Below, in pieces: positions 10,757 to 20,924 of a DNA stretch of 64,000 nt (the first letter of the stretch is position 1; each line of letters opens with the position of its first letter). The notes under the pieces were generated by a model. It had not been told where the DNA came from. It was given only the letters and a program-made list of their open reading frames with translations, and searched no databases. The DNA comes from Gyrodactylus bullatarudis (Eukaryota; Platyhelminthes; Monogenea; Gyrodactylidea; Gyrodactylidae), in assembly GCA_012064415.1 (NCBI GenBank), contig SSNU01000117.1:374364-438363 (forward strand), in the 5' to 3' direction. The position numbers and the translations under genes are program-made.

Positions 10757-12265
10757 TATAGTGGTCGACAAAATAAAAGTTTTCACTCAAGAATCCATTT
10801 TCTCAGCTATATAATAGTCTAGAAAGATGTGACACACAGCAGTCGAAAGAGAAAAAAATTTACTATTAGATCACATGGAAAGTTATACTGACAATGTATT
10901 CATAAATTTAAAAACACAAATTTACGTTTTTTCATTCAGACGTAAAACGACAAAATAAAGTTCTCAGATCTATTTTGTGAAATTGCCTTCACACAAAACA
11001 ACATTTAAACATCTTTTCATCATAAACTTATACAGATTCCTTACTGTTTCAATTACTAATCAATTCCATTCGATTAAATTTTATGTGACCAATTCAGTTC
11101 CTATAGAATATTGCTTCCCGTACGCATAAAATTCTTGCGCTCGAATTTCTAAAAGATTTTCAATGAGCTTAGGATTTCTTACAGGCTAGGGTAATAATTC
11201 AACTTCTTGCTCCTTAAACCAACTGAATGGCGACTTAGATCTATGTATTGTGTTGCTAAAATACAAGACCCATGTTTTTTTGATCACCTCTTTAAAAGGA
11301 GCTAATTGGTATTTTAACTGAATCCAGCTTCTCATTAACAATAATTAAATTGCCAGTTCCATTATTTGAGATAATTCCTCAGACCATAACACTAGCACCT
11401 CCAAAGTCAAGTTTAACACAGGTTGGTTTTCGGAAGATTTCTATCAATCCAAGAGAGATTTAAACCATCAGGTTTATCCAAATTGAATTTCTTTTCATCA
11501 AAAATATTATTTTTTCCAAATCAATGGTCTTAGCAATCTTAACTGCATACCAATTTTTTCTTGCAAACTTATCGTCAGAATTTAGATCGGGAATATTATT
11601 AGCCTTTCCACAAGATAATTTAACACTTATTTTTAGGTAATGTTTAATTGTACATTGGCTTTTAAATTAATCTTTTATTTGAGAAGCAATTCTTTTGTTT
11701 CCTACAGCTGCGTATATAATTTTACTTTTGAGGCTACTTACTATAATTGTCTTTCTCCCTCTTCTTTCTTTAAATTTTTTCTGATACTTTCGTATTTAAC
11801 AAGTTGTATATTGAAGTAGAAGAACAACCGAGAGTTTTAGCGATCCTTCAATTATTGTATCCCTCTTATTTGAGCTCGATAGATCGTTCCTTCTGCAATG
11901 CAGAGAGTTTTGAATTTTTCGTCCTATCAGGTATAGACAATTTCCAATTGTTCATAGAATATCGAGAATCGAAAATTTCGAAGTTCAAAAGTAAAAAATT
12001 TTCTTTTCAGCTATATGATAGTTTATTAAGATAAGAAATAGCCTTATAAATAACTGAAAACTTTATTTTGTCGTTTTACGTCTGAATGAAAAAACGTAAA
12101 TTTGTGTTTTTAAATTTATGAATACATTTTCAGTATAACTTTCCATATGATCTAATAGTAAATTTTTTTCTCTTTCGACTGCTGTGTGTCACATCTTTCT
12201 AGACTATTATATAGCTGAGAAAAATGGATTCTTGAGTGAAAACTTTTATTTTGTCGACCACTATA
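10757..12265 (-). mobile_element. old Tc1/mariner element with ~210-bp terminal repeats
   Basis: Inverted terminal repeats at 10757-10967 and 12054-12265, both starting TATAGTGGTCGACAAAATAA. The inner end of each repeat has a second, similar motif (cgacaaaataaagtt), so the ends have the IR/DR layout. The repeats remain very similar although the coding part is badly decayed. Flanking TA is compatible with a TA target. The frame at 11804-12034 on plus is not transposase. Confidence 0.8.
11200..11620 (-). pseudogene. Tc1/mariner transposase remnant
   Basis: On the minus strand the translation shows FDEKKFNLDKPDGLN, the first-Asp region of Tc1/mariner transposases. After frameshifts comes a segment resembling the GG-S-VMVWG-IS-NGTG block, near 11330-11400. 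Multiple stops and frameshifts, so inactive. The second Asp and the Glu could not be placed with confidence. Confidence 0.65.
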
Positions 12266-12302
12266 ATTATAATTATAATTATAATTATTATTATAATTAT
12301 AG
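12262..12302. repeat. ATAATT microsatellite
   Basis: Repeated 'ataatt' units directly at the right end of the Tc1 element. Confidence 0.8.
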
Positions 12303-12756
12303 AACTTGAATGTTCTTGATACTTACGCTCACTCAAGGTCTAAGGATTGCAAACAGATCAATCCAGCAGTTAATTTTCAAAATGCAGAAACACATGTTTT
12401 ATCTTTCATCAGAGATAAACAAAGGGATTCAAAACCGATCCGAAGAATTGACTGTCTCAATGACATTAAAAGCATGCTGATATTTTAGAAGGAGGCTTTC
12501 TCAAATGTTCTTCTGGTTGGATGACAAGTCTTCTTAAAAGAAACAATATATCCACTCATCGAATCTTTGGGAGAAGAGGCTTCAGAAGACCAAAACATCA
12601 TCAAAGATTGGATTTTTGAAAATAGAGCTCTTATTAGTATGTATGAGCCAGCTGAAATATTCAACTGTGATGAAACTGATCTCAATTTCTTGATGAAGGG
12701 AACACAACGTTAGATTTTGAATAAGCACAAAGTAGAAATTACATTGTTTTTAGACA

Positions 12757-13284
12757 TTAACCCTTCATGTCCCATTGTTCCACCAGTGGAACACAACTTT
12801 TTCTCGAGCTATAATTTTAACTGAAAGATACCTAAAACACTTTGTTTACCCCTCATTAGAAAGGAAATTTATTGAGCTACAAAAATATGTATAATTCATA
12901 AAGATAGCTTTTCACTGATGGACACCATAGTTATTTGAAGAATGGTGATTTTTTGAAAATGTTGTCAAAAATTTTAAAAATATTTAGAACGTTTTTTTGA
13001 AAACCTATTTGCTGAGGTCTTAGAAAAAAATGAAATAACTTTCTAACGTAAAACAATAGTCGTAGATTTCAAATATGCAATCGGCTGCTTGATATCTCTT
13101 ATAGTTTAGAAGATAACTGGTTTTAAAGCAAAAAAAGCCTATTTTAACCTCTATTATCTTTGTAATGATAAGTCGGCTTACAAAAAAGAATTGAGATTAA
13201 GAATCAGCGTAATTATTTTGGTTAGTTTGCAAATTTTCTTATTTGTGTGATGAAAAAAAAATAATTTGGGACATGAAGGGTTAA
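12757..13284. mobile_element. piggyBac-type MITE with TTAA duplication
   Basis: Ends are CCCTTCATGTCCCA and its complement, flanked on both sides by TTAA (12757-12760 and 13281-13284). The relative at 28 kb shows the empty site (agacaattaacctac), which supports insertion at TTAA with duplication. No coding capacity. Diverged relatives lie at 48840-49280 (same orientation) and 62155-62575 (opposite). Confidence 0.88.
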
Positions 13285-13434
13285 ACCTACTAGCTAAGTG
13301 TGGTCACTGGTTATTACTATATCCTTGTGAATCTAACTTGATGGAGATTGTCTTCTCACACCTAGATGTTAGAGTTCGAATAAGCAAGTGTCAATTCCAT
13401 AAGAGAGTCAAATAATATTCAACTCACGGTGGCA

Positions 13435-13477
13435 GATGTAGACGCGTTTCGTCCTTATTAGGACTCGTCAGTACACC
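13435..13477 (-). ncRNA. hammerhead ribozyme (complete core)
   Basis: Read on the minus strand: stem I GGUGUA (13472-13477) pairs with UACAUC (13435-13440). The core CUGACGA is at 13465-13471. Helix II GUCCU-AAUA-AGGAC (13451-13464) has five pairs with G-C next to the core. GAAA (13447-13450) is followed by C-GCG-UC, giving cleavage triplet GUC. Stem III is only the self-complementary ACGCGU, too short to close well in one molecule; PLE hammerheads with such a stem III are known to work better as dimers. All invariant core residues I can check are present. Confidence 0.88.
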
Positions 13478-13505
13478 ATAGCCTGGATTCGAACCCGGGT
13501 CTTCA

Positions 13506-13526
13506 AGGACGAAACGCGTATACATC
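13506..13526 (+). ncRNA. 3' half of a hammerhead ribozyme
   Basis: The opposite arm of the inverted pair holds only AGGAC-GAAAC-GCGUA-UACAUC, the 3' strand of helix II onwards. The CUGANGA side is missing from this arm, so this half cannot act alone. Confidence 0.75.
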
Positions 13527-14170
13527 TGTCACCTTGAGTTGAATATTATTTGACTCTCTTATGGAATTGACACTTGCTTATCCGAACTCTAACATCTAGG
13601 TGTAAGAAGACAATCTCCATCAAGTTAGATTCACAAGGATATAGTAATAACCAGTGACCACACTTAGCTAGTAGGTTTAATGTCTAACAACGTTAGATTC
13701 TTCAGACATTCTGGTTAAAGGAACTAAACGAACTAAATATCGAGTAACAGTCCACCTCTGTTGTTTGATGACTGGGGAAAAGTTCACTCCCTATTTCATA
13801 GGTAAGAAATGATTCAAACTAATAATGTTAAGGCGAATCAAGAAAACCTCGATGCTTTCGAGTGGTCCCTGTGAATTATTTGGGCCAGAAAAATGCTTGG
13901 ATGGATTCAGAAAGATTTCAATTATGGATAAAAATTTTTTCTCAGTATCTCGGTGAAAGACGAATTCTCTTGCTTCTTGACAATTGTCCACAGCACACAT
14001 GCTGGTACAATGCCCGATCAACATCAAGTAACTCTTTCTCCCGAAGAAAACAACTTCACTGACACAACCTCTGGATAGAGGATTGATCAATGAATTCAAA
14101 CTGAAATATAAGGCCTCATTGATCGACTATGGAATAAAACCTGACGTAAAACAAGTGATGCATTCTGGTG

Positions 14171-15032
14171 AGCTTTGAGTCATTGTTGTGTATCTCTCTA
14201 TTCTAAATTCAAGCAGTGTTCAGTTTTCCTGGATGGCTTTCGACCTAGCCTCGTCCTATCGTTATTTTTTTTAGTATAAGATTTTCGAAAGGGTGGGGAA
14301 AAGTTGGATGTTTAGAAGAGTATAGTGTAATGAGTAAGTACATCCAGATGGTCACTAGGCTTGTTATTTGTTTGTTTTGGAGGCGACAAAAAGACCCCCT
14401 ACTCCGTCACCAAACTTGGGAAAAAGCTATTTTTCGATAAAAATACATTTTAGTGAAATAATATAAGTTTGGATATCTTTTGATCCGAATCTATGTACGA
14501 TCAACCAAGCATAGAGAATTCTTCAGCAGAAAAAGCTCTTTCGAATGAATGTTGATAGAATGAAAGTTATAATTTTTGCTAAGAAAATTCAAGGTTTATA
14601 CAGAAACCCTACTCATAAGTATGATGATGATTTCGAAAACTAAATTAAAAAGAGGCAGAGGGAAGAGGGTAATTTTTGGTTCATAAGTCACAGGTCTAAC
14701 TGTACTCCTAATAACCTATGATTGTTATCACTTTTACCATTTGAATAAAAATTAAATCTATCCAGATAGAGTGAGATATTTGGAGGATACGATACCACAA
14801 GGTACTCTTCAGACAGCTACTGTCGACAAGGTCTCAGTTGCAAGCATCTCAGTAGTTAAAGACTCTGAGGATCATATTACCGATGGGAAGACCATCGATT
14901 CTACACAATTCAAGAATTCACAAAATAATTTATATGACATATTTATTAGGTCAAAATCTTCTCAATTTATGTTCATGCATAAAATATAAATTTCATTGAT
15001 TATTTTTTGAAAATATACTGAATCCGCTATTT
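14171..15032. other. no gene; one possible orphan exon
   Basis: At 14641-14700 a stretch resembles 31105-31150 ('gagggtaatttttg'). A frame at 14771-14989 on plus follows an intron-like acceptor (tctatccag) and encodes a Thr/Ser/Asp-rich stretch that I do not recognise. Nothing else is supported. Confidence 0.35.
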
Positions 15033-17193
15033 TTATCGGCTAAAGTCATCATGTTTTTCAATTTCTGGGAATTCTTCCAAGAATTTTACCATAAATTCCT
15101 CATGTTTTCTCTGAAAATAGACAAAAATCGTCTTGATGTTGACTTACAAAGCAATAACTCTGGCTTGTATATTCATTCAGCAATTCGTACATTTTTTTAT
15201 TGGCATCGTTTTTCCTTTTCTAAAAGAATTAGTGAACCAATATGGTACCTCTTTTCGATTTTCCGTATTATTTTGAGCTTTGATATCATTAGCTCTCATT
15301 ATATCGTTAAATGTTGATTTTAATTCTTCTTTATCCATATCTCTTAGCTTCGACTTGACCATAAATTCATTCAATCTCTCTTGACAAGATATTCTCTTGG
15401 TTGAAATTGAACTCTCGTCTGATTCAGCTCCATTCTTTATCAGCATATCAATAAACATAGAATATGATTCTGCTATGTTCATAATAGCCAAATGTGCTTT
15501 TTCCTGGCAATTTTATAGATTAGGAAACATATTTAATCACTTTTTCTGTTCTTAATTGTTTTTGGAAGAATTCTTCAGCAGTTTGATTGACGAGTGTAAA
15601 TAGAGTTTTTTGCTGTTCTTTGTCTAAAAATTCTTCACTTGCGATTTCTTCAATGTAATCTCTTATGAACAACTCTAAACTAGTAATAATTGATAGGTTT
15701 TCCTCAATCTATGAATGAACAAGAAAGTTACCAACCCTCTTCTGAATTATACCACTTTTGACTATTTTTTGTAGTTTTTCGTCATGCTAGATATTAGAAA
15801 ATGTTTAAAAGTTTCATAAAAATTCAAATTACCTTTTTGCAATCATTTTTCAATTCTGACAAATATTCTTTATGCTGCTTCAATCGTTTCTCAAGATCCT
15901 TTCTGAGATCTTCACTGGGACCTTTACATTGAAGCTTTAGTTTATTCAATGGTTTTTCGATTAGATTACTCCAATTTTTTATTGTATTTTCTATCTTAAT
16001 TGAGTCATCTATCTGAAAAATCAAAGTTTTTAAGACGGTGTCTTACTTCAAGTTGCTTTTTAAATTCATCAAATATTTCATCAGATAACGACGCGTTCTT
16101 CCTCATAACAGCAGCATTATGAGTCTTGATCTTCGATTTGAGTAATTCTTCTTGTATCCTTAATTTTGAGGATACCATTTTTACGTAGTTAAAGTTATTC
16201 TCATAGATTTCCTTTTCTAGTTTCTCAATGCATTCTGATTTCTTCTTCTTCCATAGAACATCGAAATCAACAGACCAAATAAACTCGTAATCGTTTTCAA
16301 ACAAAGCCTTAAAACTGTTAGTTGGACTACTCACTTCTTCCATTGACGTTGTCAATTTCTCGATTTCAGTTTTAATAATATCATCATCGACTTGCTGTAA
16401 ATAAAACTGATTAGCTAATTTCTTACTTTAGAATTCAATTTTATCATGTTCTGAGAGTTCTTAATGATTAACTGGAACTCCTTTCGAAATTTCTCAAATA
16501 CTGAGTCCACAGAGGAACTTAAGGATTGGAAATCAGATTTCATTTTATCTCGATATGCTTCATACAAATTTTCTGCTTTTTGCTCGAAATCCTTCCAGTT
16601 ATCTTTGTTTTCAGTGAGCTTGAATATTAAAATTATCAAATTACTCTATGCAATTCTTCTTTTAACTGTTTCGTGTAATTATCCTTGATTATTTCGTTGT
16701 TAAGTTCTTCGTTAGCCTGACTAATATTTCTAAGACCAGGCCTGAAGCCTTCCAACTTAGAGAATAGAAAATGGAATGATTCGATCCAAATTTTGCATGT
16801 AATTGGTTTATCGTTAATTTTCTTGACTCTCAATCTTCTCGGATTGAAAAATTCCTTCACGAAATTTTCTGCATGGTATTCAAATTCGGGATTGAACTCT
16901 TCTCCATGCTCCATGGAGGGACCAGGAAAAGGCAATAGAGTACATCTTATCTCGTTAAAATTTTTAATAATCGCAGTCCTTGTGCCCAAATTATTTTCAG
17001 ATATATCTTCATTTAAAAGAGAATTTAGATACATCTGACCACCTTCTGATCCATATACGTAATCATCAAAGAATTGCCAATCTCGAACAAGAAAGTGAAG
17101 TTCTTGAAACTTTGATTTCATTATATTGTATCTTGAAAACAAACTTAGTATGTCCAAGTCACTCTCATCAATCTTTTGATGAAGATTATAAAT
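15033..17193 (-). pseudogene. atlastin-like GTPase paralogue lacking its P-loop half
   Basis: Exons on minus: 16645-17193, 16427-16618, 16047-16394, 15833-16012, 15736-15786, 15541-15708, 15249-15503, 15148-15219, 15033-15110. All are multiples of three, joined by 26-46-bp phase-0 introns, open for 630 codons to TAA. It begins in mid-domain at IYNLHQKIDESDLD. It keeps LVRDWQF but has lost the P-loop and switches I and II. The next base upstream belongs to a PLE fragment. Exon order matches the gene at 2.2-7.7 kb; that gene has one extra intron (5822-5852), and its last exon is longer (180 against 78 bp). With no start codon or nucleotide-binding loop it is probably a recent pseudogene. A product from an internal ATG (the first in this frame gives MKSKFQELHF) cannot be excluded. 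Confidence 0.82.
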
Positions 17194-17318
17194 TTACTCA
17201 TTACTCTGTAGCTCAAAACCATCATGTTCATCAATAAAAGATTTAATAACATCAAGAGTCTCCTCAATAGGAACATTAGGAAATAAGGAACTGACATCTA
17301 ATGAAACCATTTCATTTG
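17194..17318 (-). mobile_element. PLE fragment (family A)
   Basis: On minus it encodes part of the reverse transcriptase around IEETLDVIK-FIDEHDGFELQSNE, nearly as in the copy at 49.9-51.5 kb. It abuts the truncated atlastin paralogue directly. Confidence 0.85.
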
Positions 17319-18169
17319 AACCACTTATTTAGTGTTCGTAGTACTCTAATGAGATTATTCAATGTTAGATCGGGTTCAAATTTTTTTAAATCGATAAAAC
17401 GATTATATATCTTTGTTACTAGTAAAATTCGGGTCTATAAGTCGTGTAATTGAGTGGTGAATATGTTTTAAAACAAGTTAGTTGCTACGGAAACTTGAAA
17501 AACACTTAAACTCAAATAACTTTTTTATTTGTCCAGAAACATGTATTAATTTTTACATTTTTGAAATCAGCGTGAAATTCTGCTCCAGAAAGTGTCATTA
17601 TCTGAAATATACAATTTTTGACTTGCCCCAGTGTTATATCTGGACCTTTCATGACTCCTTCATTGATTTTTGCCGACATTACATAATAGAATTTCTCTCA
17701 CATAGTTCATTGCATCTGATTCTGTTGAGCATAAAAGTTTGATGAACTCCTAGAAGTATTAATTCGAGTAGTCCCTTTCTAGTGGTTCATGGTCAGGTAA
17801 TGATATTTTATTTGACGAGAGACATAGCAAGGAAAGCAGGTGTTTCTCAACGCACTAACATGAAAGTCTGCGACAACTTTCAATTCCAGCTCATAATAAT
17901 TTGGAATTATCATTTCTGCATTCGATGTTACAATTCATGAGTATTGGAAAACTAGGCGTTCCTTCTATCATCACCGAATTGAGAAAAGAATTTGAAAATT
18001 TCATTCCCAACCTCGAAGAAGTCAGACCTCAAATTTGGTGCATAATATTTAGTGTTAACCTATGAAGAGTCGGAAGATATCTGCCTATACATAAAATTCA
18101 TTAATAATTATAATTCACTCGCTTTCTCCAATATCATTCATTGAGTCTGACTGGACCTGGCGGAAAGTA
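17319..18169. other. no recognisable gene
   Basis: Short frames only. Around 17820-17860 a translation reading IARKAGVSQRT hints at a helix-turn-helix but is isolated. Nothing firm. Confidence 0.35.
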
Positions 18170-18380
18170 AATTCATCTTCAAATATAATTCTACTTTTAA
18201 ACTTAAATTGATTACAAAAAATTAAATTAAAGGACTTTAAAGAATTCATTTATCAGTTGATTGTTTTTTATTTGTTTCTAGAATTTTCTTTTCAACAAGT
18301 TTACTTTTTATTATCTTTTATTCCATTTCGAGCTCTCTTTGCAGTATAAAATTGCCACTTAACTTCACGAAACTCATGAA
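18170..18380 (+). promoter_or_regulatory. upstream region and TATA box of the mucin gene
   Basis: TATAAA at 18345-18350 lies 31 bp before the ATG, so the 5' leader should be very short. This whole 210-bp block, through the start codon, is duplicated at 54090-54309. There the TATA box reads TCTAAA and the frame after ATG differs. Confidence 0.55.
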
Positions 18381-20077
18381 ATGATAAATTTATTGAATCA
18401 TATACTTTTACTATTTGCCACACTTTTCCAAGTTAGAGGTGCATCCAATTCTATTTATAGAGACATAAGTGGATGGCAATGTCCTGATGCTAGTAACAGG
18501 AAGTCTCCCATTAATATCATCACAGCTGATACAGTTTACGACGCCAACATTCCCAATCCAGCATTCTCTTCGTCGACTTGTACAATCTGGAGATTGAAAA
18601 CTTTCACAGGAACAAGTTGGTTTTAAATTTTAATTTTTTAGTATACTGTTATTGTTCGGCCGATTGGATAACAAGTGATTCAGGATTCCAAGGAGATGAA
18701 TTGCATTTAAATTATTCTACTCAGGGAAATTTAGGCTCGAATCACTCCATTGATGGGCAAAAATATGTCGGCGAAGCCTTGCTATATCAAGGGAATAGAA
18801 TATTTTATTATTTACTACAAGAAGTCGACGATAGTGAAACGACATTTTTCTCAACAGCATTTCCCACTATGGCGTCACGCACAATTGATGATAGCAATAG
18901 TCTTTTAATAACAGGAGAATTTGCAGATATGCGACCTTTCTTTGATAACTCTGAATATTATTATTATCAAGGTTCTTACACAATTTATAACTGTGATGCT
19001 AAGGATATATTCGTATTCAAAAATCCTGTGAAAATCAGATCGTCGGAATTGAGATACCTTAGAACCTTTTCAACTGATGGACCGGAAATGTATAGACCAA
19101 TACAGACACGAGAGGCGGGGTTTGTTGTAAAAAAAAATTTTTCGGAATCAACCACAACTGAGACACCAACAACCACAGCAGCAACCACAACAACTGAACA
19201 GCCAACTACAACATCAGTGGAAACAACAACCCAAGCCGCAACCACAACAACTACCGCAGCAGTAACCACAACAACTGCACCAACAACTACCGCAGCAGTA
19301 ACCACAACAACTGCAGCAACCACAACGACTGCACAGGCAACTACAACATCAGTGGAAACAACAACCCAAGCCGCAACCACAACAACTGCACCAACAACTA
19401 CCGCAGCAGTAACCACAACAACTGCACCGGCAACTACAACAGCAGCAACCACAACAACTGCAACAACCACAACAACTGCACAGGCAACTACAACATCAGT
19501 GGAAACAACAACCCAAGCCGCAACCACAACAACTGCACCAACAACTACCGCAGCAGTAACCACAACAACTGCACCAACAACTACCGCAGCAGTAACCACA
19601 ACAACTGCACCGGCAACTACAACAGCAGCAACCACAACAACTGCACCAACAACTACCGCAGCAATAACCACAACAACAGCAGCTGCCACCACAACTGCAG
19701 CAACCACAACAAATGCACCGGCAACTACAACAACAGCAGCCACAACAACTGCACAGGCAACTACAACAGCAGCAACCACAACAACTGCACCAACAACTAC
19801 CGCAGCAGTAACCACAACAAATGCACCGGCAACTACAACAACAGCAACCACAACAAATGCACCAGCAACTACAACAACAGCAGCAGCCATAACAACTAGT
19901 CCAGCAACTACAACAATAATGGGAACTACTGCACCGATAACCACAACAACAGGTACATCCAGTCAAGATATGACTACGAAGTTACTGAGAAAGCCAAGAA
20001 CTTCTAAATCTTCACCCACAAAGTTCATGCTTATTCTACTTTTTATGTTTACACTCTTTAATATCTTCTCTCAATAA
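18381..20077 (+). CDS. secreted carbonic-anhydrase-like protein with Thr-rich mucin stalk
   Basis: Two exons (18381-18615, 18642-20077) joined across a 26-bp intron (GTTGGT...TTTTTTAG), 556 residues. A hydrophobic signal peptide covers about residues 1-20. The domain at about 30-240 follows the alpha carbonic anhydrase order: KSPINI, GSNHSIDGQKY, and YYYQGSYTIYNC followed by FKNPVKIRSSEL. Zinc ligands look mostly lost: the usual HFHW reads near ELHLNY, and the ELH of the third ligand reads EALLYQ. Residues ~248-519 are Thr/Ala repeats (mucin-like, likely O-glycosylated). The last ~20 residues are hydrophobic after a polar stretch, like a GPI-anchor signal. Probably a surface protein that is not an enzyme. 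A poly(A) signal AATAAA is at 20145-20150. Confidence 0.8.
19150..19965 (+). repeat. coding minisatellite (Thr/Ala repeats)
   Basis: Imperfect repeats built from 'accacaacaactgca' and 'ccaacaactaccgcagcagt'-like units encode TTTTAPTTTAAV-type peptides. Units of several lengths are shuffled, including a longer TTSVETTTQA block seen three times. The long Val- and Cys-rich frames on the other strand are by-products of this repeat. Confidence 0.9.
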
Positions 20078-20629
20078 TTTTATCCATATCTACTTATATA
20101 TACTCAGTTAATTAAAAAAATTTCTATCTAACAAATAATACAATAATAAAAGTAAAAGCTCTGTAAAGTGACTTGTGTAAAATTGGAAGTTGACTCTATA
20201 CAGACGAGGACATGTTTAATTCAACCGCTCTATTAATTTTATTATTTTGAGTTTTTGAGATTATATGTAGCCAATATATCAAATTAACTTCTTGTCATGT
20301 TAATGCAATTAATTTTATCTATAAACAATATAAAAAGTTGAATAATCACCAAAATTAGTATTATTTATCTTATCTTTCATGCTATTACGCTCGTTTTTAA
20401 TTAAAGGCACCTCTCTATAGAAATTGATTAAATTAACTTTCTATAGGAGAAATAGCCTCAATCTTTTTTTGAAAACCTTAAAATATCATTGGCTTATCAC
20501 CATTCAACGGATTTACTATTTATTTATTAATTTGATATTAAACCAGTCAACTCATCAAAACAATCGGTCGAATGCCAAAAACAAAGAAAGAATTTTCAGA
20601 GAGAGTTTTTTTTAAATGAGAGTTTGAGT
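20078..20629. other. 3' flank of the mucin gene
   Basis: AT-rich. Contains the AATAAA at 20145-20150. The frame at 20424-20615 on plus is not recognised. Confidence 0.4.
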
Positions 20630-20924
20630 TTCATAGATGTCAAACTTTCTAGGAAGGAGGATGGGTCAATTCTAAGAAATATCTACAAGAAGAAGACTGA
20701 TAATGGGAAATAACTCCATTTTGCCCGTTTCAGTCCTATATCGCATAAAGTTGGCTTAGTGATTGGTCTAAGAAAGAGGATCAGAAGGATTGCTAGTCCA
20801 GAGGAATGGCGAAAAAAATAGAAGAGTCAAAGTTACGTTTAAATGAAAATGGTTATCCCAACAGATTTGTTGACAAATTCATCAACCTCTTTCGTCGTTC
20901 TAACTATCATCAGACATATTGATG
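20630..20924 (+). mobile_element. PLE fragment (family A)
   Basis: Encodes a decayed RT-to-linker part: SFIDVKLSRKEDGSILR, then FSPISHKVGLVIGLRKRIRR and NENGYPNRFVDKF, with stops and frameshifts. It ends where a different PLE family begins. Confidence 0.8.

Larger units (their letters stand above)
12717..13686 (-). mobile_element. hammerhead-bearing retroposon, head-to-head pair
   Basis: Inserted into the Tigger gene and flanked by a 13-bp direct repeat (acaacgttagatt, 12704-12716 and 13687-13699). It is an inverted pair. The arm on the left (to 13463, interrupted by a piggyBac MITE) and the arm 13506-13686 are complementary. The centre holds a tRNA T-arm-like sequence (gattcgaaccc on plus; box B GGTTCGAATCC on minus) and a hammerhead ribozyme on the minus strand. 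A single uninterrupted relative lies at 28312-28577. Class uncertain: a hammerhead SINE, a retrozyme-like element, or a PLE terminal repeat. Confidence 0.75.
12306..14170 (+). pseudogene. pogo/Tigger-type transposase, split by an insertion
   Basis: The 5' part (12306-12715) reads through frameshifts into NCDETDLNFLMKG, which holds the first catalytic Asp of CENP-B/Tigger-type DDE transposases. The 3' part resumes at 13700 with KGTKRTKYRVTVHLCCL. It continues with NAWMDSERFQLWI and LLLLDNCPQHT (second Asp, 13862-14062), then after another frameshift LTQPLDRGLINEFKLKYK. The DNA between (12717-13686) is a foreign insertion. Several stops and frameshifts show an inactive copy. The DDE family is clear from the motif order, the exact subfamily is not. 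Confidence 0.8.

Noticed and set aside
18985..19966. Long Val- and Cys-rich reading frames on the minus strand
   Set aside because: They are antisense by-products of the Thr/Ala coding minisatellite and show no independent features.
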